From Adiantum capillus-veneris (Eukaryota; Streptophyta; Polypodiopsida; Polypodiales; Pteridaceae): a stretch of DNA of 64,000 bases. The translations under genes were made by a program, and so were the position numbers. The notes under the pieces are model-generated. The model was not told the origin of the DNA and did not search any database. It was given only the letters and a program-made list of their open reading frames with translations. Every line of letters starts with the position of its first letter. The first letter of the stretch is position 1. Location: positions 118,601,018 to 118,665,017 of the forward strand of contig CM043958.1 of assembly GCA_014529385.2 (NCBI GenBank). Reading direction: 5' to 3'. Shown piece after piece: positions 45,057 to 54,928 of the stretch.

Positions 45057-46772
45057 TCACACTAAAAATCTCATATTATAACTAAAAATACCATAATTTA
45101 AACCAGCTTGAGAACCTTCTTGCCCAAATATGAGCCGGCCATTTTTCATTTTGAACAGGCTTTGGATAAAGCTAAACACTGTCAGAAACCACCAGGCAAG
45201 TGGCAAGTACAAGTACACAGAGAGCAAAGAAGACTCCACGCTTATATTGGCGAGGAAAAGACGAGAGCAACAAAGACACATGACGTCGTATGTAAACGTT
45301 AAAGCAAACAAAGCTAGAAGGACACAAACTTTCGAGAAGAATCTGAGAGGGAGAGAGAGGGAGGTTTGAGCATAAAAACCTGGTTCGTCAAAAGTAGTAC
45401 AGAGTTGGATCAACGGAAACATATTGGCCCCTTCATCTGCAGCTTGGGCAGCGGATGTACCAGCTCTGCGCCTAGTTATAAATGGAGGTGTCATAACATT
45501 GTCAGTGTTGATCTCCTGATCGTCAGCCAGCCCTTTGCCTTTCAAGTTCTCAACCATATTACAATTTTGGGCCTCTTCACCTTCACCTTCCACTTCACCT
45601 TCCTCATAAAATTGTTGATCGACCTGCATAGGCAGTTCATTGAGATCTAGCAGTTCCTGTCGAGGTCGACCAGCAGCAGCAGCGAGTCCAATATTATGAT
45701 CAGCTGCATCCGCGTCCGACCCTATATTCACCAATATCGGACTTGCGTTTACTGCAGTAGTTGATGGCGGCAAGTTTTCGCAATTAGGGCGCCGTCTAGT
45801 TACGCGGGGGACACGTTTCCAATCTTTTTCATCCTCCTCGTAGTCAGAATTGACGTTAGTCTCCAGCTCAGCCACATAGTCACTGTCAATACCATCATCA
45901 TCATCCGTGTTACTGACGTCACCATTATTCACAGTGATACGCTCATGACTGGCCGGTGCTATAGCCACTGCAGGCAGCATATTATGAGACATTAGATACA
46001 TTGTTTCTGCCGCCTCCAAATCTTCAGGTCCGGTGCCCAGACACTCTGCCGCAAAGTTTCTCAGTGTCTCTACGTCAAGACTCTGTGCGCTTGTGCAGGC
46101 TCTGCTGCTTGAGCCGGCCTCTCCTCCTGAGAAATGAACGCTACTGATTAGCTCCTTCAGAATTCCCTTTGCCTTCTGTTCTGCCATGTGCCTGCGCGCC
46201 TCCGCCAATAATATATTGGCTGGCCCTCTATAAGTTGCTTCACAGGCTTCCTCAGCGCTACGTTTCCCCTTAGTATTCACACCATGTGTTGGAGAAGAGG
46301 CGGGTCTTGGGGAGCTGGATCTTGTTAAAGTGGAGTCAGGCTCTTCTGTCGAAGCACGGCCTGGACTGGGTGCGGAGCCGTAATGAGCAAGGACCGCCCG
46401 CCGCCATGGCGCTGAGGTCGGCCGCCTGCGTTCAGATGCTCGCCGGCCTTGCAGTCCGCCTGCTCTGAGATCAACATTCAAGACAGGGTGAGGGCGGTAT
46501 TTTACCAAGCGCCTGCGTTTCCTAGGGCCAGACGCGTCATTATCACGATCATCAGCATCGGTGCTCATCTGCACGTTCTGTGCTGCCGGCGTTTGTGGCT
46601 CACGTCCAGCTACAGCGGCCATTGCTGCTGATGCCACTAGAGACGACTGCCCGCCGATGATCTGCTGCACATGCTCAACTATTGTGTCCCTATTAAGATC
46701 AGTACCCACCTGCTCACAGATTCTTGATACAAGCTCTCTAATCACTAACGCAAGATCAGTCTTGCCAGCCAT
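45057..46772 (-). CDS. Candidate host gene: acidic, probably nuclear protein with DLNxxP motif
   Basis: One uninterrupted frame of 571 codons, by far the longest in the window and more GC-rich than its flanks. Residues 1-57 look helical (ALVIRELVSRICEQVGTDLN). A basic cluster RKRRR at 84-88 could be a nuclear localisation signal. Residues 285-320 are very acidic. DLNELP at 376-381 fits the EAR repression motif DLNxxP that recruits TOPLESS-type co-repressors. After residue 464 composition turns abruptly hydrophobic. A splice-donor-like CCAG|GTTTTT lies there (intron from 45379), so the last ~107 codons may be intron read-through. Family not recognised. The 5' leader is CT/GA-rich, and a MITE lies 60 bp upstream. 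Whether it is expressed cannot be told from sequence. Confidence 0.6.
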   Translation of the reverse strand: MAGKTDLALVIRELVSRICEQVGTDLNRDTIVEHVQQIIGGQSSLVASAAMAAVAGREPQTPAAQNVQMSTDADDRDNDASGPRKRRRLVKYRPHPVLNVDLRAGGLQGRRASERRRPTSAPWRRAVLAHYGSAPSPGRASTEEPDSTLTRSSSPRPASSPTHGVNTKGKRSAEEACEATYRGPANILLAEARRHMAEQKAKGILKELISSVHFSGGEAGSSSRACTSAQSLDVETLRNFAAECLGTGPEDLEAAETMYLMSHNMLPAVAIAPASHERITVNNGDVSNTDDDDGIDSDYVAELETNVNSDYEEDEKDWKRVPRVTRRRPNCENLPPSTTAVNASPILVNIGSDADAADHNIGLAAAAGRPRQELLDLNELPMQVDQQFYEEGEVEGEGEEAQNCNMVENLKGKGLADDQEINTDNVMTPPFITRRRAGTSAAQAADEGANMFPLIQLCTTFDEPGFYAQTSLSLPLRFFSKVCVLLALFALTFTYDVMCLCCSRLFLANISVESSLLSVYLYLPLAWWFLTVFSFIQSLFKMKNGRLIFGQEGSQAGLNYGIFSYNMRFLV

Positions 46773-46831
46773 AGCTCTCTCTCTCTCCCCCCACGAAACT
46801 CACTGTCAATTTTACTTGACGTTTATTTTAT

Positions 46832-47321
46832 GGGAAAATTACCAAGATACCCTTCTAATTTGTGGAAATTCCCAAATACCCCTCAAATTTCAAAAATTCC
46901 CAAAACACCCCAATATTTTATCATAAATTCCCAAAATGCCCTTCAAATTTTCCGAAATTCCCAATATACCCCTTGTTGTGAAATTAAATTTCTCCAAAGA
47001 TTAAAAAATTTGTAGCTTTTCATAAGAAGACTCATTGCCTATCAATATAAGATGCTAAATCTAGAATTTGAGTTGATTATGTAGGCTTTGGAGATGAATT
47101 CCTTCATTATCTTAGATATAATTGCCTTTTTTTCGAGGTAATTTGTGGCAAATTACATGCTAAGCATGCAAAAACGGATCTCAATTATAAAAAAGGAATA
47201 AAGATTAAAAAATCTTGAATAATCCAACCAAAATAGATACAAGGAATTTTTGAAAATTTTGAAATTTGAGGGGTATTTTGGAAATTTCCACAAATTAGAG
47301 GGTTATTTTGGTAATTTTTCC
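46832..47321. mobile_element. Mutator-like MITE, 490 bp, upstream of the gene
   Basis: Long terminal inverted repeats of about 70 bases start GGGAAAATTACC on the left and, inverted, GGAAAAATTACC on the right. Both continue with CTAATTTGTGGAAAT and CCCCTCAAATTTCAAAA. The 9-base flanks TTATTTTAT (46823-46831) and TTACTTTAT (47322-47330) differ at one position; 9-bp duplications are typical of Mutator-like elements. Inside the left arm AAATTCCCAAAATACCCC-like words recur about every 30 bases. There is no transposase. It occupies the promoter position of the minus-strand gene starting at 46772. Confidence 0.85.
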
Positions 47322-48050
47322 TTACTTTATTTACCATCGCCAAGATTTTGTTCACTAATTTCTAGTGTGCGGTGCTCCCATCATAATTTGTTGAAAACCC
47401 TAACGCCCAACATTTTATGTTTTATTTCTATGGGATAATTTTAAGAAGTAGAAAAATCCATCAAAACCTTTAGAGCTCAGTAATAGAAAGGATAGTAGGG
47501 AGAGAAGGGATGCTATATTTCGTCACAATCGAGGTCGCGGGACACTAAATCACAGCCGTACAACCACAACACATTCCTGGTCAGAATTTTAACGTGCAAC
47601 CAACAGATTTGCGCTATCTCAACAGCCATAATTTAACTGCTACCCTCCAATGATCACATGCCCAATCAGTATACGTCCAAAATCCCTGCAGCCACTCAAT
47701 CATGACCAAGTCAGCACTTGGAATTTCTGCAAGCAGTAGACCGTCACCATCTGATCACCCTGAATTTCTGCAACTAGCACAAATCATGATGTGCTACCTC
47801 AACTACCAAAATTGTGTCACCTCACCTATACGCTCAGTCAGAGCGTCCATTATTGGCCCCACTCCCCCTGACTGTGACGGGCGAAAAAAGACCCGTAGTG
47901 TCCTTTCCCTCGTAAAACGTGCTCCTGCCATGGTTCTTAGCCTCTGTCAATCGCCATGAGTTTTCCCGTTTTACGAGAGAAGGATAGTACAGGTCCTTTC
48001 TCTACACCTTCATCTCCCCTCCTTCGTACCACAACTTCTCCTATCATAAT
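47322..48050. other. Intergenic stretch with a 30-bp inverted repeat
   Basis: No coding homology. Arms at 47890-47919 and 47967-47995 share CTCGTAAAACG and GACC-GTA ends, separated by 47 bases, and could form a hairpin of about 106 nt. It may be a small foldback element; no target duplication was found. Confidence 0.5.
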
Positions 48051-48296
48051 CAGGGATTTAATATTTACGTGATCACGTGAAATTTCTTGTAATCACAATG
48101 TTTATTATCACATTCACATAATCACAATTAACATGATCACAAAAAAACCAATGAGTGGTGATATGGCAACCCGCCAAAACCCCATCGGGTTATGTCTTTC
48201 TCTCGACAGGCCCATCAAAAACTATAAGAATTCTGAATCGAGCTCACCAAGAAATGAAGAAACCCCAATGGGTGTACTGAATTGGACAATTTTACA
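48051..48296. mobile_element. hAT-like MITE, copy 2, right end missing
   Basis: It starts CAGGGATTTAATATTTACGT and then GATCAC, and follows copy 1 (28351) through GTGATATGGCAACCC, CCAAGAAATGAA and AATTGGACAATTT. After 48296 similarity ends and no right terminal repeat follows, so it is truncated. Its left end keeps the CAGGG typical of hAT termini. Confidence 0.75.
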
Positions 48297-48542
48297 TCTT
48301 GTTTTGCGAGGATTACTTAAAAGTAAATATCTACCCCACTTGCATCATCAACTCTATTATATGGTCAAGAATGACAATGTAAAATAGAAACATGCATGTG
48401 CTAGTGTAAGATAGAAGAATACATTTGCTATAAAATCACAATACACCTAAGATAGGAGAAAGTTGGAGCAGCGTTGCTACAAAAGCACAATACACCTGAC
48501 ATGAAACATGTGTGGTTAAAAAATAGTGCTCATGAGAAGAAG

Positions 48543-48544
<2 letters not shown>

Positions 48545-48594
<50 letters not shown>
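48545..48594. repeat. (CT)n microsatellite
   Basis: About 25 CT units directly before the SINE at 48599. Confidence 0.95.
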
Positions 48595-48598
<4 letters not shown>

Positions 48599-48725
48599 AA
48601 GTGTGGTAGATTGGTTATGCCATTTACCTCTTGAATAACAGGTCTTGAGTTCAACTCCTCGTCGGCTAGATCTTTAAGGTCTCTTGGGATAGTTTCCTAC
48701 GACGTTAAAACTCTCTTCTTCTTCT

Positions 48726-48730
<5 letters not shown>
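48599..48730 (+). mobile_element. tRNA-like SINE, copy 2
   Basis: It starts AAGTGTGGTAGATTGGTTAT (A-box-like) and contains GGTCTTGAGTTCAACTCC (B-box-like). It ends GACGTTAAAACTCTC followed by a (CTT)n then (CT)n tail. It matches copy 1 at 6592-6733 on the opposite strand. The tRNA-derived head and simple-repeat tail are the SINE pattern. Confidence 0.7.
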
Positions 48731-48760
<30 letters not shown>

Positions 48761-48781
48761 GTGGTAAAAGATCGCGGTAAA

Positions 48782-48838
<57 letters not shown>
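48731..48838. repeat. (CT)n and (GA)n tracts in opposite sense
   Basis: (CT)n at 48731-48756 and (GA)n at 48790-48838, separated by AATGTGGTAAAAGATCGCGG and a few more bases. With the CT tract at 48545 these can pair as long hairpins. Confidence 0.95.
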
Positions 48839-48840
<2 letters not shown>

Positions 48841-49116
48841 CAAAATGGGTTGGCCAAAGAAGAGAGAGGGGTTAGGGGAGCATTTTTTGTATTTCAAATA
48901 TTACCACGATTATTACCGCTCAAATTATTGCATTTATTACCACCAGTATAGCGCACTTATTATCAAACCCCGCTTTAGCGCTTAGACATTCAAAATTTGG
49001 CATTTCACTCTTTTTTTCTTGTGAATAAAAATTAAAGAACATTTTTTAAAACTTCAAAAAATTGAAAAACTTTGATATGGCTATGTGCATGCTGCATGCC
49101 TCCATGTAAAGCAAGA

Positions 49117-49264
49117 TGTAAGAAAGAGGTGACTAGAGCTTCAGAGTCCACCACCCAACCACCCTTTATATAGGCATGCCCTTGGCCCTTTGCCCTAGTT
49201 GGACTCCCCGTTCCACACCGCCTAGCCCGGCTCTCCCTAGTCCGGCCTTGCCAGTGTCCTGACA
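49117..49264 (-). repeat. 3' LTR of the complete chromovirus
   Basis: Plus-strand start TGTAAGAAAGAGG and end GTCCTGACA; a TATATAGG promoter box lies inside (49168). It matches 54929-55081. Confidence 0.9.
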
Positions 49265-49280
49265 TTACTCCCCCCTTAAG
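49265..49280 (-). other. Polypurine tract
   Basis: The minus strand reads CTTAAGGGGGGAGTAA immediately before the LTR start TGTCAGG. Confidence 0.85.
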
Positions 49281-49668
49281 AAGAGTTTTCTTCCTCGAAA
49301 ACAAAAGTGGGAAACTTCTTCTTAAGAACACTAATGTTTTCCCAAGTGGAACCTTCTTCAGGTTGGTCTTTCCACTTGATTAAGGCTTGTTGTCGTATGT
49401 GATGACGTGTACACAACTCATGATAATCAAGAACACGTTCAGGTTCATGCGGTAAGGTAGGAGGTTCAATGTAATCAACCAAAGCCTGTTGGTCAATGAC
49501 ATTGTTGTCCCCATGTAACCGCTTTCGTAGACGGCTTACATGAAACACCGGATGAATGCGAGAATGTGAAGGTAGTAATAGTTTGTAGGCACGATCACCT
49601 ACTCGCTTGAGTATTTTGAAAGGCCCACAATATCGGGGAGATAATTTAGGTGTCGTTCCAGTTTTCAA
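49276..49668 (-). pseudogene. Integrase C-terminus with chromodomain
   Basis: The frame opens with KLSPRYCGPFKILKRVG, the SH3-like C-terminal fold of gypsy integrases, and PVFHVSRLRK. It continues with a chromodomain: VLDYHELCTRHHIRQQALIK then WKDQPEEGSTWENI. Chromodomains steer chromovirus integration toward marked chromatin. The central W-K-x-x-P and TWE-N motifs are intact. The ORF itself is unbroken but separated from the catalytic core by frame changes at 49669-49984. Confidence 0.9.
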
Positions 49669-49984
49669 ACTTTCTCAATGTTCTGGCATACGTAAAAATA
49701 CTTCCTCCCCTTCTTCGAAGGTAACTTGTTGACGTTTCTCATCAGCGTATTTCTTATACCGATCCTATGTTTTATCGGACATTCTAGCGAGCAAGTTTCA
49801 GCATATCCATATGGTCTTGGAGAAAATCCTTAACCTGTTGGAGTTTTTTGGTTGCCAACCCCACCATAACTAGTAACCTAGGTTGAAACCCATACATTAG
49901 CATGAAAGAACTAAAACCTATTGTGACATGCTTAGCACTATTGTAGGCAAACTCGAGAATAGGTAAGTATTCTTCCCAGTCTGA

Positions 49985-50437
49985 CTATTTTTTGCTGACG
50001 TATGCTCTTAGCATATCCTCTAGCACCTGGTTAACCCGATCTGTTTGACCATCCATTTCTGGATGATCAGCTATACTGAGGTTTAGTTGTGTACCCAATG
50101 TTTTAAATACAACTCTCCAAAAGTGGCTGTTAAACTTGGGATCACGGTCACTAACAATGTTATTTGGCAAACCATACAATTTGTATAGATTGTTCACAAA
50201 CAACTTGGCTAGTTCTGGTGTCTTAACCATTGATTTGGTCGGAATAAACTTACATAGTTTAGTCAACCTATCTACAACTACCCATATTGAGTCATCACCT
50301 CGCATAGTGGTTGGTAAACCTACAATAAAATCCATAAAGATACTTTCCCATTTTCCATTGGGAATCTCCAAAGGATATAAGAGTCCTCCTGCTTTCAGGC
50401 GCTCTGCCTTGTTAACTTGACATTTTTGGCAGTGCAA
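49985..50437 (-). pseudogene. Integrase zinc-binding tail and DDE core
   Basis: It begins with HCQKCQVNKAERLK, followed by WESIFMDFIVGLP (first catalytic D), VSDRDPKFNSHFW (second D) and GQTDRVNQVLEDMLRAYV (E). All three acidic residues of the D,D35E triad are kept. It inserts the cDNA into the genome. The reading frame runs open to a stop at its C-terminal side where normal integrases continue, because of a stop and frameshift before 49668. Confidence 0.9.
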
Positions 50438-50672
50438 GACATAAACTTGAACAAAGCCATGTATACCTAGCCAGTAAAAATATCGTCGTACGAGAGCATA
50501 AGTTTTTCTAATCCCCGGGTGCCCTACACTTGGACTATCATGACATTCATAAAGAGTTTGGCGCCGAATGTCCGTGTCCGTCAGTACACAAAATCTTCCC
50601 TTGTGGAGTAGGTACCCATTGTTGATGGTAAAATACTTCCATCACTGTAGTTCATCACTTGATAAAGGAGAA

Positions 50673-51317
50673 TTAGGTGTGGAGGTTAACTGTACAACTA
50701 CCGTCATTGGAGTGAGAAGGATCCCTCTTTTGAACATGGCTCCACACTTTGGAATATGCTTCATCATGCTCATATTTGCCCTTAAGAGAATCTAAAAATT
50801 CACCACGAAGTTCCGTGAACAAGATCCAATTGATCTCTGGTATTCTACTTAGAGCGTCTGCCACTACATTGTATCGGCCTTTGCCATACCTTAGCTTCGC
50901 GTCATATTCCTGAAGGATCTCGGCCCACCTGGCTTTTGGACCCTTTAAATCTGTTTGTTGTGTAAACCATTTGATTCTTTCATGTTCAAACACAATCTCA
51001 AACTGAGCACCATACAGATAATGTCACCATGTCTTTAAGGCAGACACTATTGCATACAGTTCGCATTCGTAAGCAGAATAGTTCTACTGAGCTGCATCAA
51101 GCTTCTTACTTTCAAATGCAATTGGTCATCTGACTTATAACAGGACTGCTACAATAGCATGGTCACTGGCATACGGTTGCAAAATGAATGGTTTCAAAGG
51201 ATCTACAATAGCCAGTATAGGAGTTGTAGCTAATGCATCCTTGAGCGTATCAAAAATGTGATGTTGAGCAGATCCCCACTGAAAAGTTTTTCCTTTCCCT
51301 TTAAGTTGATTTGTCAT
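50673..51317 (-). pseudogene. RNase H
   Basis: Pieces 51317-51135 (FQWGSAQHHIFDTLKDALAT, then YASDHAIVAVLL) and 50993-50673 (KGPKARWAEILQEYDAKLRY and NVVADALSRI) are the beginning and end of the gypsy RNase H. The middle is disrupted by frame changes. It removes RNA from the RNA:DNA hybrid. The 'DASD' box reads YASD, so the first catalytic aspartate is lost. Confidence 0.85.
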
Positions 51318-51329
51318 AGGAACAAGAAT

Positions 51330-52784
51330 TTAAGCATAGTTTTTAACGAACCTTCGATAAAAACCTTCAAATCCTAAAAAAATATGTAATTCTTCCAAAT
51401 TTTTAGGAGGAGGCCATTTTCTGATGGTATCCACTTTGGATTGATCCATGTATAGGCCATGAGCTGAAATAACATGCCCTAAATAATGAATTTCATCTTT
51501 TAGAAAATCACATTTAGATTCCTTGGTATTTAACTTGTTTGTACGTAACAACTTAAACACCTGCCTGAGATGTTGTAATTGCTCTTCTTAAGAAGCACTA
51601 TAGACTAGGATGTCATCGAGGAAAACAATGATAAATTTGCCCAAATATGGCTTCAAGACACTATTTATAAGTGTCATGAATGTTGCGGGCGCATTGGTTA
51701 ACCCAAAGGGCATCACCAAAAACTCGTAGTGTCCAAACCGTGTTCGGAATGCAGTCTTTGGTATATCGGCAAGCCGAATACGGACTTGGTGATATCCTGA
51801 CCGCAAGTTGACTTTCGTAAAAATGCGAGCATGAGTTAGCTTATCAAATAACTCATCTACTCTTGGCAATGGGTATTTGTTCTTAACCATAACCGCATTT
51901 AAGCCCCGGTAGTCTACGCACATGCGCATACTGTCGTCCTTTTTCTTCAGTAAAAGGATAGGCGAAGCCCATGGTGAAGAACTGGGTTGTATGAACCCTC
52001 TGCTAAGGTAGTCAACAAGCTGACGTTCCACCTCAGCAGCCTCTGAGTAACTCATACGGTAAGGTGGTTTACTAACAAGTTTACAGCCTGCAGCCACGTC
52101 AATGCTATGTTGTACTGATCGTGTCGGCAGTAATCCTGATGGTAAATCATTAGGAAATACATCTGGGAATTCCTTTAATAATTGTTTTAATTGACTAGCA
52201 ATGTTTGCTTGTTTAGAATTAGCAATTGGTGGAATAGAGGAGAGAGAAGCATGCGGCGTTGAGGAATGTTCAATAGACTCAATGTTAGAAAGAAAATGAG
52301 ACAGTGAGTAACACAAGAAAACCTGATCTATTTCATTATCAGAAGCGAGCTGCATAAGCTCACCGGTACAAATTAGTGGTGATGAAGGTATATCCTTTTC
52401 TCCTAACAACAACACATGTGCGCCATGGGATTCAAACACCAAGCTATTGTGCTCATACCTACGCTTCAGTGATGGTCCTAGGCTATGCAACCACTCCCTA
52501 CCAAGAACCACATCAACCCTTTCCATGTTCATAACCTGAAAATCCAAACAAGTAGAGTACCCTTGTACTTCCAATGGAACAGCTCGGCATTGAGTATCCG
52601 ATATTTCAATATCATGTCCATTCATCATTGCTACCTTGTAGCGGTGGGTACTCGGAGTTTGAGGCAGTTTGAGCTTTTTTACCAATTCATAATTGATGAA
52701 ATTGTGAGTAGCATCGTCATCTACCAAGATGCGCACCTTGTGCCCTTGCAGATATCCGTACATACGTACTCTCATGTGGTCCAA
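51330..52784 (-). pseudogene. Protease and reverse transcriptase
   Basis: One 398-codon frame (52784-51588) holds the protease, [12 protein letters not shown], where the family has D-S/D-G; the glycine is replaced by D. The RT follows: [50 protein letters not shown] and the active site [12 protein letters not shown] single stop at 51588 is followed by the thumb/connection segment at 51560-51330 (SKCDFLKDEIHYLGHVISAH). RT catalytic residues are intact, whereas the protease probably is not. This is the best-preserved pol sequence in the window. Confidence 0.9.
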
Positions 52785-52791
52785 AGGTTTG

Positions 52792-53021
52792 TTGCCACAT
52801 GGAAGCTATGAGACAGCATTCATGCACCACCTCAGTGTGTGCTACTTCCACTATGGAAAATTTCGAGGAAGACTCAAGAGGTCGTAGTTGCACCATGTGC
52901 AACTACTTGCCACATGGAAGCTGTGAGACAACATTCATGCACCACCTCAGCGTGTGTTACTTCCACTGTGGAGAATTTCGAGGAAGACTCAACAAGTAGT
53001 AGTTGAACCGTGTGCACTTCT
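52792..53021. repeat. 115-bp tandem duplication between gag and protease
   Basis: Units 52792-52906 and 52907-53021 both start TTGCCACATGGAAGCT and contain ATGCACCACCTCAG and AATTTCGAGGAAGACTCAA, with about ten differences. As 115 is not a multiple of three, the duplication shifts the frame between zinc knuckle and protease. Confidence 0.9.
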
Positions 53022-54135
53022 TTCTCCTTCCCCTGAGCAGCAGATTTTCCCTTGGGACAATCCTTTTTGCCATGACCTCTCCCTAAACATTGAAAACATA
53101 ACTTCTCTTTCTTGGATTTATCAAAATCCTCAGGAGAAAGAGGACCCCTAGACCCCTTAGGTTTTTTAGATGCATCAGAATTAGCAACTAGAAATTTTCT
53201 TTTATTGTGCTGATACTAAGTGCGTGTATTACCATGTATACTGGCAGGCACGTTACTATTATGTATTTTCTTCTCATTAGGGTCATCATGAATATGTGCT
53301 TTCACTCTGGCTTCCTCAAGTGTTTTAGGGTCTTGGGTCTTTACATACTTCTTAAGCTCAGGTGTCAGATCTCGTATGAACCCTTGTACTTGTTGAAAGG
53401 TATCCAAGCCTTCCAACTTGAGGATAACGTCATGATAGTGAGAGATCTATTCAAGGAGTGATGGGTATTGGCGCATGGAACATGTGTCCCAAGCCGTCCA
53501 ATCCCAATCGGCCTCGCTTGTAGTCAAAAATTCCTTGCTAAACATTGCTTTAAAGGCTGCCCAACTATGTGGTATGATGTTCTTCTCCTTGAGAGACATC
53601 CACCATTTGTAGGCCTTGCCTTCCAGAGTTAAGATCATCTGTAGAGCTCTGACTGCATCCGGAGTACGCCGTAAGGCGTGAATTCCATCCCATTTGCTGA
53701 GAAAGATGTTCACTGCATCCTTATTGCGGTCTTGGTCTTCGCCCTTAAAGACTGGTGGTTTAAAGTTCTTTAACAAGTTATCCACCTCTTTGGCAGTGAG
53801 AGTATGCACCGTATCATTAATTAGGCCTTGCCCTTGTGTGACAATGTGCTCATGCATGTGGGTGTCAGTAGGACTCTTAGACTGCTGATGCATTAATTGA
53901 ACTACTAATGTGAAAAGTTTAGTAACATTTCCATTTAAAGCTTTAAAATTTTCATCCATCACTGTCATACGTGTTTGAAGTGCACGAAATTCTTGAATAT
54001 CAAGCAACTCAAGTATCTTTTCCTGCCATAGCATCACGGTTACTCTCCTTGAGAGGATCCGGCCACGGGCCATCATAGGTAGGATCAGGAGTACTTTGCT
54101 CAAAATTGAATGTCATATTGATATCTGAATCCATG
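53022..54135 (-). pseudogene. Gag with intact CCHC knuckle
   Basis: An ATG at 54135 begins MDSDINMTFNFEQS. A frameshift near 54010 leads into the frame ending at 53447. That frame carries the capsid core: PPVFKGEDQDRNKDAVNIFL, then ALQMILTLEGKAYKWWMSLK and WAAFKAMFSKEF. Another shift leads to 53416-53216 (GFIRDLTPELKKYVKTQDPK). The zinc knuckle at 53057-53098 is perfect: CFQCLGRGHGKKDC. It forms the particle and binds RNA. At least three frame changes. Confidence 0.85.
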
Positions 54136-54915
54136 GCTACACAGTGCGGTGAAAGAAGTACTCAAAAAATATACCTGATATTGGGAGCACTCGCAAAGTA
54201 GAGTAGCCGTGCTAACTCCGTCAAAATCAATAGTAGTCCGATGTATATGTAACTCCGTAAGCTCTTGATAGTTGAATCAACTATGCTCGACAATGCAGAA
54301 AAAAATTTGTAATGCTTGAAAGGTCGTTGACAACTGAATCTTCCCCAAGGAAGAAATTGCAATAGATATTCTTCCGAAACTTCAACTCCGTCAGACTTTA
54401 ACTTCTATCGACTTCTGCAATTTCTGTAATTTTGACAGTTTGCCTAGAATTTGGTGGCCCCTCGCCTATGCTTGTGTCGGATCTCGGCCAACAACCGTCG
54501 AACACCCTAGCTTGTGTATGGGGTGTGTGCCCGGGTGGGCACGCACCCTAGCTTGAGATGTTTTTGATGAATTGCCCAAGGCAAAAGGCCTTTGGGCGCC
54601 TTGTGTGTGAAAAAAAACCTCTGCAGCCAGCTATGGCAACCACAGCAGTGCCGCGAGGGCAAGGGAGAGAGAGAACTACCTGTCGGTTGCGTACTGGGCG
54701 TCGCTCCAGTGACGTAAACCCCTCCCCTCCGCAACGCGCATCCGCTGGGCTAAGCCACGCAGCATATGGTGGAGGTCGAGGTCGCCTCCCTCCCGACACA
54801 AGTGGCGCTTCTCACACAGTGAGACTTCGTTGTCCCCCTTAGCAGGCGGCTCTTCACGCCCTCAAAGAGAGGAGCATGCAAAAATCTCCGCGCCCTCTTG
54901 CCCAAAATAGACCAT
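54136..54915. other. Untranslated leader of the complete chromovirus
   Basis: Between primer site and gag; partly GC-rich (54500-54850). Minus- and plus-strand frames up to about 94 codons occur but show no motif. Confidence 0.55.
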
Positions 54916-54927
54916 GCTCTGATACCA
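54916..54927 (-). other. Primer-binding site, exact tRNA-iMet complement
   Basis: The minus strand reads TGGTATCAGAGC, one base after the 5' LTR. Confidence 0.9.
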
Positions 54928-54928
54928 A

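Noticed and set aside
45057-45379. Membrane-spanning C-terminus of the candidate gene
   Set aside because: The hydrophobic part begins at a splice-donor-like sequence and contrasts with the acidic polar body, so intron read-through is more likely than true membrane segments.
48599-48670. Functional tRNA gene
   Set aside because: A- and B-box-like sequences are present, but acceptor and anticodon stems do not close by eye. A second copy with the same 3' extension and simple-repeat tail points to a SINE.
54507-54842. Overlapping frames on both strands in GC-rich sequence
   Set aside because: They lie in the untranslated leader of the complete chromovirus between primer site and gag; no motif.
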